Positions 59,337 through 64,000 of a stretch of 64,000 nucleotides of DNA are shown one piece after another (position 1 is the stretch's first letter; the number at the start of each line of letters is the position of its first letter). Below the pieces are notes generated by a model that had not been told where the DNA came from, made no database searches, and saw nothing but the letters and a program-made list of their open reading frames with translations. The translations under genes and the position numbers were made by a program. Source of the stretch: Pseudomonas sp. H9 (GTDB lineage Bacteria; Pseudomonadota; Gammaproteobacteria; Pseudomonadales; Pseudomonadaceae); contig NZ_SMOK01000011.1 in assembly GCF_004353925.1 (NCBI RefSeq), positions 248,001 to 312,000 on the forward strand, written 5' to 3'.

Positions 59337-59912
59337 TCAGACATCCGTAGCTGCATCGTCCGGGCGCCACTCACTGGCTCGGCGCGCGGCGTCGCCCTCT
59401 GGGTGATAGGCATGGCAGGTACCAATCACCCAGTGTCGCGGCATCTGGAAGTCCGGATCACTCGCGGCGCGTTGGCGCAAGCGCTGCTGTATCACCGGTG
59501 CCAGCGTCTGGATGGCCGTAGTCGCCATCGGTCCAAGCATTTCGGTGAGATGAGTACAGCCCTTCACACCACCGACGCGCTCAGCCACGTGTTTCTTGAA
59601 GCCCGGGCCGATACGCAGCCCCACCAGTGCCCCGTAGGCTCGGTCGATCTGGCTGCACGCAGGCGTCGGCGCCTGCTCGGAGATGGCTTTGAACTGGCGG
59701 ATGATCATGTCTTGGTCGAGGGTCATGATGATGCGCATGTAATGCAACACGCCCTCGGCTGGAATGGTCCCGTAAGGGAAATCGGTGGCCACACCCTTGG
59801 TGTCGAGCAAACGGCCCTCGATATCGAACAGGCCATCTTCGCGTTCGAAGCCGGTACATACGACTTGGCGGGTGTGGAGCAAACGGCGTTTGGTGGACGG
59901 GGACATGGGCAT
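59337..59912 (-). CDS. DUF2889 protein
   Basis: 191 aa. The family pattern is RRLLHTRQVVCTGFEREDGLFDIEGRL at the start, HYMRIIMTLDQDMIIRQFKA in the middle and GCTHLTEMLGPMATTAIQ. Cys/His positions (GCTHL; C85 region SEQAPTPACSQ) could bind metal. DUF2889 genes recur in operons for steroid- or terpenoid-like acyl-CoA metabolism. It lies 42 bases after the SDR gene and before the DUF1254 pair. Confidence 0.87.
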   Translation of the reverse strand: MPMSPSTKRRLLHTRQVVCTGFEREDGLFDIEGRLLDTKGVATDFPYGTIPAEGVLHYMRIIMTLDQDMIIRQFKAISEQAPTPACSQIDRAYGALVGLRIGPGFKKHVAERVGGVKGCTHLTEMLGPMATTAIQTLAPVIQQRLRQRAASDPDFQMPRHWVIGTCHAYHPEGDAARRASEWRPDDAATDV

Positions 59913-59954
59913 GAACTCCGGGTGGCGGAGCGCCTGCGCGCCCCGCCACGGTTG

Positions 59955-60782
59955 TCAAACGTTACCGATACCGCCGCCGCATACCAGCACCTGGCCGCTG
60001 ACGTAGTCCGACTCCGGAATGCAAAACAGGTAAACCGCACCTGCCGCCTCTTCAGTGTTGCCCGGACGGCCGAGCGGAATCATGGTCCGCGACTGCTCGA
60101 CAATCGCCGGGCTGATGCCCACCTTGATCTCGCGGCCTTCAATGTTGATGTAGTTCGGGTCACCTTCCACTGGCTGGGTCTGACGGGTTTCAATATGACC
60201 GAAGGCTACGGCATTGACGTTGACCTTGATCCGCCCCCACTCTTTGGCCAGGCACTTGGTCATACCCAACACACCGGCCTTGGCAGTGGAGTAATTGACC
60301 TGACCGGGATTGCCACCGGCTGAGACCGAGGCAATGTTGACCACCTTGCGGTTGACCACGCGACCTTCGGCGGCTTCCTGTTTGGCCATGGCACTGATGA
60401 TCGGCTGCGCCGCGCGCAAAATGCGAAACGGTGCGGTGATATGGCAGTCGATGATGGCGTACCACTGCTCATCGCTCATCTTCTGGATGACGTTGTCCCA
60501 GGTGTAACCGGCGTTATTAACGATGATGTCGATGCTGCCGTAAGCGTCCACTGCGGTTTTGACAAAACGCTCGGCGAAGTCAGCCGCCGTCACGCTGCCC
60601 ACACAGGCCACCGCCTCACCACCGGCGGCGCGGATTTCGGCCACCACCTCCTCAGCCGGGGCGGCGTCCAGATCGTTGACCACCACACGGGCGCCATCGC
60701 CGGCCAGTTTCAGCGCCACGCTACGGCCAATACCCCGGCCGGAGCCCGTCACCAGTGCCACTTTGCCTTGAAGTTTTTTCAT
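59955..60782 (-). CDS. SDR family 3-hydroxyacyl dehydrogenase/reductase
   Basis: 275 aa. Cofactor motif VTGSGRGIGRSVALKLAG, IDIIVNNAGYTWDNV, Ser in NIASVSAGG and catalytic YSTAK. The C-terminal half is longer than FabG (VEGDPNYINIEGREIKVG). It resembles reductases acting on multi-ring or branched acyl-CoAs. AAGGAAC precedes the start. In an operon with two MaoC hydratases and a thiolase, it completes a beta-oxidation set (hydration, dehydrogenation, thiolysis). Confidence 0.9.
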   Translation of the reverse strand: MKKLQGKVALVTGSGRGIGRSVALKLAGDGARVVVNDLDAAPAEEVVAEIRAAGGEAVACVGSVTAADFAERFVKTAVDAYGSIDIIVNNAGYTWDNVIQKMSDEQWYAIIDCHITAPFRILRAAQPIISAMAKQEAAEGRVVNRKVVNIASVSAGGNPGQVNYSTAKAGVLGMTKCLAKEWGRIKVNVNAVAFGHIETRQTQPVEGDPNYINIEGREIKVGISPAIVEQSRTMIPLGRPGNTEEAAGAVYLFCIPESDYVSGQVLVCGGGIGNV

Positions 60783-60808
60783 CGGGTTGTTCCTTGTTTT
60801 TATTGGAT

Positions 60809-61228
60809 TCAGGCGCAGGCCACGACGGCTTCGCCGAACAGTTTTTCTTCGCCGTACTGGTTCGTGCAGCGAATCGCCAGGCGCACCCGGGGCTCGCCGT
60901 CGGCGACAAATTTTTCCACCACGCGGGCACTGCAGGTCGGAACATGACCCAACTGCGTGATCCCGGTGAAGCGCACCGACAGGCTGCGAATGCACGACTG
61001 CGGTACCCAGGCGGTGAGCAGACGGCCGAGGTAGGCCACCGACAGCATGCCGTGGGCGAACACATCGGGCTGGCGCGCCTTGCGGGCAAAATCCAGGTCG
61101 ATATGCACCTGGTTGTGATCACCCGACGCACCGGCATACAGGGCCAGGGTGGTTCGATTGATCGCCGGTAACTGCAGTGGCGGCAACTCGAAGCCGACGG
61201 GCACGTCGTACGCGTGAACAACGTTCAT
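60809..61228 (-). CDS. MaoC-like enoyl-CoA hydratase
   Basis: 139 aa single hot-dog domain. The hydratase-2 motif is present: YAGASGDHNQVHID with Asp37 and His42, then PDVFAHGML. It probably works with the adjacent small hot-dog gene as a heteromeric hydratase, as such two-gene pairs do in sterol side-chain degradation. Confidence 0.9.
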   Translation of the reverse strand: MNVVHAYDVPVGFELPPLQLPAINRTTLALYAGASGDHNQVHIDLDFARKARQPDVFAHGMLSVAYLGRLLTAWVPQSCIRSLSVRFTGITQLGHVPTCSARVVEKFVADGEPRVRLAIRCTNQYGEEKLFGEAVVACA

Positions 61229-61240
61229 GGCGAGTGCTCC

Positions 61241-61681
61241 TCAGCGTTGCACAAGAGAAGAACGGATATCGGCTATGAGCCGGCCGTCCTGGTTGGTAAC
61301 GCGGGTCTGCTGGACAACAAAGGTCAAAGCCCCGCCCTTCTTCTGGTAAACGTCGGCAACGCGGCTGTCGAAGGTCAGCACATCGCCCGCAAAGGCCATT
61401 GCGTGATAAACGAAACCTTGTTCGGCGTGCAGAATGCGTCCAAGGTCAAAACCAAACAGCGTTTCGACGATGTGATCGCTGTCACGCCCTTCCGCTTCCA
61501 GGCACATCAGAAAGCTGGGGGGCACGGGCAACGACGGGTACCCGGCAGCCCTGGCAGCGGCTTCGTTCGTGTAGACCGGATCGGTCTCGCCAATGGCCTT
61601 GGCGAAGAAACGCAAGCGGCCCTTCTCCACCTCGCAGGTGGTCACGCCCAGGCGTTGGCCGATCAGAGATTGGTCTGCCAT
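61241..61681 (-). CDS. MaoC N-terminal-domain (FAS1-like) dehydratase
   Basis: 146 aa. A hot-dog protein of the N-terminal MaoC/FAS1 type (RFFAKAIGETDPVYTNEAAAR, PPSFLMCLEAEG, RILHAEQGF) without the Asp/His hydratase motif. It is the non-catalytic partner of the gene 12 bases downstream, an arrangement seen in ChsH1/ChsH2-type heteromeric hydratases. The ATG at 61681 is the only ATG near the start; the ribosome-binding site is weak. Confidence 0.87.
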   Translation of the reverse strand: MADQSLIGQRLGVTTCEVEKGRLRFFAKAIGETDPVYTNEAAARAAGYPSLPVPPSFLMCLEAEGRDSDHIVETLFGFDLGRILHAEQGFVYHAMAFAGDVLTFDSRVADVYQKKGGALTFVVQQTRVTNQDGRLIADIRSSLVQR

Positions 61682-61738
61682 GTCATGCACTCGTGTAGGT
61701 GTATTGAAAAGCGCGCCGTAAGCCAGCGCGCATCAGCT

Positions 61739-62926
61739 TCAGCCGCGACCAAACAAGGTCACGATGCCGGCACCACCGAGGCCCAGGTTGTGCTGCAAGG
61801 CATGCTGCAGGCCTTGTACCTGGCGCTTGTCAGCCGTACCGCGCAGCTGATGGGTCAGCTCGTAGCATTGCGCCAGGCCAGTAGCACCCAGCGGGTGGCC
61901 CTTGGAAAGCAAGCCGCCAGACGGATTGACCACCACCTGGCCGCCGTAGGTGTTGTCACCATCCATCACGAATTTCTCGGCACCACCTTCCGGGCAGAAA
62001 CCCAAGCCTTCATAGGTCAACAGTTCGTTATGGGCGAAGCAGTCATGCAGCTCGCAGACACGAATGTCTTCCGGGCCCACACCGGCTTTCTCGTAGACTT
62101 GTGTGGCGGCCTGACGGGTCATGCCGACCCCGACAATGCTGATCAATGACGGTGGGTCAAAGGCCTCGGGCTTGTCTGTGACCAATGCCTGAGCCAGGAT
62201 GCTGACGTCGGTGCGCAGGCCGTGCTGCTTGGCAAAACGCTCAGAGACCACGATTGCCGCGGCACCGCCACAGGTGGGTGGGCAGGCCATCAAGCGGGTC
62301 ATGACACCCGGGAAAATCACCTGATCGGCCATTACCTCTTCGACGGTGACGACCTTTTTGAACACCGACAACGGGTTGTTGGCAGCATGGCGGCTGGCTT
62401 TGGCACGGATCGCGGCGAATGTCTCCATACGCGTACCGTACTTTTGCATGTGTTCCTGGCCCGCACCGCCGAAGAATTTCAGCGCATCCGGCATCTCGCG
62501 GCCTTCAGGGAACACCGCGTTGGCCACGTCCTGACCTTTGCCGTAGGTAATCGGGCGGTCAAGCCAATGCGACTTCAACGCACCTGGCTGCATCTGCTCG
62601 AAGCCAAAGGCCAGGGCGCAATCCACCGCCCCACTCTCCACCGCCTGGCGCGCCAGATACAGCGCGGTGGAACCACTGCCGCAGTTGTTGTTGACGTTGA
62701 TGACCGGGATGCCGGACAGCCCGACTTCATAGAGCGCCGACTGACCGCTGGTGGAGTCACCATAGACGTACCCGGCATACGCCTGCTGGACCTTGTTGTA
62801 GTCCAGACCGGCATCCTGCAGGGCCAGGCGAATGGCCTGTGCACCCATTTCGATGTAGGTACCACTTTGGCCAGGTTTGGCAAATGGAATCATGCCGACA
62901 CCGGCGACAAATACTTTCTGCGACAT
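61739..62926 (-). CDS. SCP2-type thiolase (lipid-transfer protein)
   Basis: 395 aa non-decarboxylating thiolase. Nucleophile Cys82 in VNVNNNCGSGS, His residues in CELHDCFAHNE, and GGLLSKGHPLGATG near the C-terminus. This group of thiolases acts on branched or steroid-like acyl-CoAs. It is the first gene of the operon, with GGAGAAAG before the ATG at 62926, and divergent from a DUF1302 gene. Confidence 0.92.
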   Translation of the reverse strand: MSQKVFVAGVGMIPFAKPGQSGTYIEMGAQAIRLALQDAGLDYNKVQQAYAGYVYGDSTSGQSALYEVGLSGIPVINVNNNCGSGSTALYLARQAVESGAVDCALAFGFEQMQPGALKSHWLDRPITYGKGQDVANAVFPEGREMPDALKFFGGAGQEHMQKYGTRMETFAAIRAKASRHAANNPLSVFKKVVTVEEVMADQVIFPGVMTRLMACPPTCGGAAAIVVSERFAKQHGLRTDVSILAQALVTDKPEAFDPPSLISIVGVGMTRQAATQVYEKAGVGPEDIRVCELHDCFAHNELLTYEGLGFCPEGGAEKFVMDGDNTYGGQVVVNPSGGLLSKGHPLGATGLAQCYELTHQLRGTADKRQVQGLQHALQHNLGLGGAGIVTLFGRG

Positions 62927-63023
62927 CACTTTCTCCAAGGTCAGTTTTCAGGCTTGCGACTGCGTCCGTCTTGGCGGCGATCGCAGCAAACCGCCGACCG
63001 ATGGTTACGTAACGCCGAGCCAC

Positions 63024-63114
63024 CTCGCCCCCCCGGCTAGAGGGGGAGCGCGTCCCTCGCCTGTCTGCCGCCTGGCCATCGAACACAACCTTCCCCCCCC
63101 TCTGGAGGGGGAAG
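63024..63114. repeat. Two C/G-tract hairpins in the divergent promoter
   Basis: CTTCCCCC and GGGGGAAG (63090-63114) pair perfectly; a related, less perfect one at 63024-63050 has CTCGCCCCC and GGGGGAG. Both share a C-run, a short purine-rich loop and a G-run. They sit between the divergent thiolase and DUF1302 genes. Likely a small mobile palindromic element or a regulatory structure; I cannot name it. Confidence 0.45.
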
Positions 63115-63187
63115 CGCCCACCCCCGGGGCGGTAGCGTTTGCGTGCGGTCCACCAGAACAACAACAAAATCACAGGGGTACCACCAC

Positions 63188-64000
63188 GTGACCTTTGCAA
63201 GACACCTGAGCTCACAAAGCCATCGCCCGTCCGCCTTGTTGCCCACCGAACTGCGCCCGCACTTGCTGGCCCTGGCGGTCGGCCTGGGCACCTGTGCCAA
63301 CGCCAATGCCATCGACTTTCAACTAGGCGAAATCGAGGGACAGTTCGACTCGACCCTCTCTATAGGCGCCAGCTGGGCCGTTCGTGGTCCGGACCCGGAG
63401 TTCGTCAACGCCGCCAACATCATGGGGCTGCGCGGCGAATCGGCTACCCGCACCGCCGACGACAACCGGCAGAACTTCAAGAAAGGTGAAACCTTCTCGA
63501 AGATCTTCAAAGGCGTGCACGACCTGGAGTTGAAATACCGCGACAGCGGCGTGTTCGTACGCGGCAAATACTGGTACGACTTCGAGCTCAAGGATGAGCA
63601 CCGCCTGTTTTATGACATCGACGACAACGGCCGCGACGACCTGGCCAAGTCCTCGGGCGCCGAGTTCCTCGACGCGTTCGTCTACCACAACTATGAGGTG
63701 GCTGAGCTGGCCGGCAACGTGCGCCTGGGTAAACAGGTGGTGAGCTGGGGCGAAAGCACTTTTATCGGCAACTCGATCAATAGCATCAACCCAGTCGACG
63801 TGGCGGCCTTGCGTCGCCCGGGCGCCGAGGTAAAAGAAGGGTTGGTGCCGGTGAACATGTTCTATATCTCGCAGGGCCTGAGCGAAAACCTCAACCTGGA
63901 GGCGTTCTACCAGTTGCAGTGGGACAACTCGGTGGTCGACAACTGCGGCACCTTCTTTGGCTCCGACCCGCTGCCGCAAGGCTGCAACGACCGCCTGGTG
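63188..64000 (+). CDS. DUF1302 outer-membrane protein (partial, runs off the window)
   Basis: 271 codons to the window edge. The start is GTG with AGGGG ten bases upstream. The signal peptide (PHLLALAVGLGTCANANA) is followed by the DUF1302 N-terminus: IDFQLGEIEGQFDSTLSIGASW, then DLELKYRDSGVFVRGKYWYD and RLGKQVVSWGES. It is a second member of the family in this window. It is divergent from a thiolase/MaoC operon, suggesting it admits the operon's hydrophobic substrate; a DUF1329 gene may follow outside the window. Confidence 0.88.
   Translation, partial: MTFARHLSSQSHRPSALLPTELRPHLLALAVGLGTCANANAIDFQLGEIEGQFDSTLSIGASWAVRGPDPEFVNAANIMGLRGESATRTADDNRQNFKKGETFSKIFKGVHDLELKYRDSGVFVRGKYWYDFELKDEHRLFYDIDDNGRDDLAKSSGAEFLDAFVYHNYEVAELAGNVRLGKQVVSWGESTFIGNSINSINPVDVAALRRPGAEVKEGLVPVNMFYISQGLSENLNLEAFYQLQWDNSVVDNCGTFFGSDPLPQGCNDRLV

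Overview
The window looks like about 64 kb of chromosome from a Pseudomonas of the putida/fluorescens type. The evidence is high GC content, Pseudomonas-style gene families, and about ten copies of the REP palindrome (GTAGGAGCGGGCTTGCCCCGCGAT and its inverted partner) placed between operons. No rRNA, tRNA, CRISPR array, integrase or intact insertion sequence was seen.

Region 1 (1-12.3 kb) is an accessory island between a decayed REP and an intact one. It holds a triplicated RidA-like protein, two small or hypothetical genes, and a giant Tc-toxin A subunit (TcA, 2968 aa). The TcA carries an extra ~487-residue alanine-rich repeat extension after its normal end. Two small acidic proteins follow it; one is a clear acyl carrier protein paralogue and the other an ACP-like degenerate relative. 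No TcB or TcC gene is present.

Region 2 (12.3-21.8 kb, minus strand) is a hydrophobic-compound module: an alpha/beta hydrolase, a DUF1302 outer-membrane protein, a DUF1329 protein, a YCF48-like beta-propeller, an MMPL/RND exporter and an acyl-CoA dehydrogenase. Region 3 (22-25.2 kb, plus strand) is a small island with a broken gene remnant, two tandem DUF6708-like membrane proteins and a double zinc-ribbon protein, all translationally coupled.

Region 4 (25.4-37.2 kb) has an AraC regulator, then a seven-gene minus-strand catabolic operon: quinone oxidoreductase, TauD-type dioxygenase, beta-keto acid cleavage enzyme, MFS, DsbA-like, Rieske and YeiH exporter. A divergent MocR regulator is followed by a TIM-barrel isomerase and another MFS. 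The combination of TauD, YeiH and MocR suggests an organosulfonate or sulfate-ester substrate. Region 5 (37.2-46.8 kb) holds Kup, a Dyp peroxidase, a BASS symporter, a KfrA-like protein, and an aromatic-type set (FAD monooxygenase, DUF2783, MFS, LuxR).

Region 6 (46.9-50.4 kb) is the most intriguing compact unit. A 27-codon ORF with a strong ribosome-binding site overlaps, by its stop codon, a haem-oxygenase-like diiron oxidase gene. That gene overlaps a PrmC-like methyltransferase gene, which overlaps a YbdK-type carboxylate-amine ligase gene. It looks like a peptide- or amino-acid-tailoring pathway that I cannot match to a known product.

Region 7 (50.5-56.2 kb) carries an HSL-type hydrolase, phasin-like protein, class III-like PHA synthase and SDR operon, plus a divergent acyl-CoA dehydrogenase. 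A 600-bp repeat-filled spacer follows. Region 8 (56.8-64 kb) is an operon of a thiolase/lipid-transfer protein, two MaoC hydratases, an SDR, a DUF2889 protein and two DUF1254 proteins. A second DUF1302 gene is divergent and runs off the window end. Regions 2, 7 and 8 together point to metabolism of lipophilic acids or terpenoid/steroid-like compounds.
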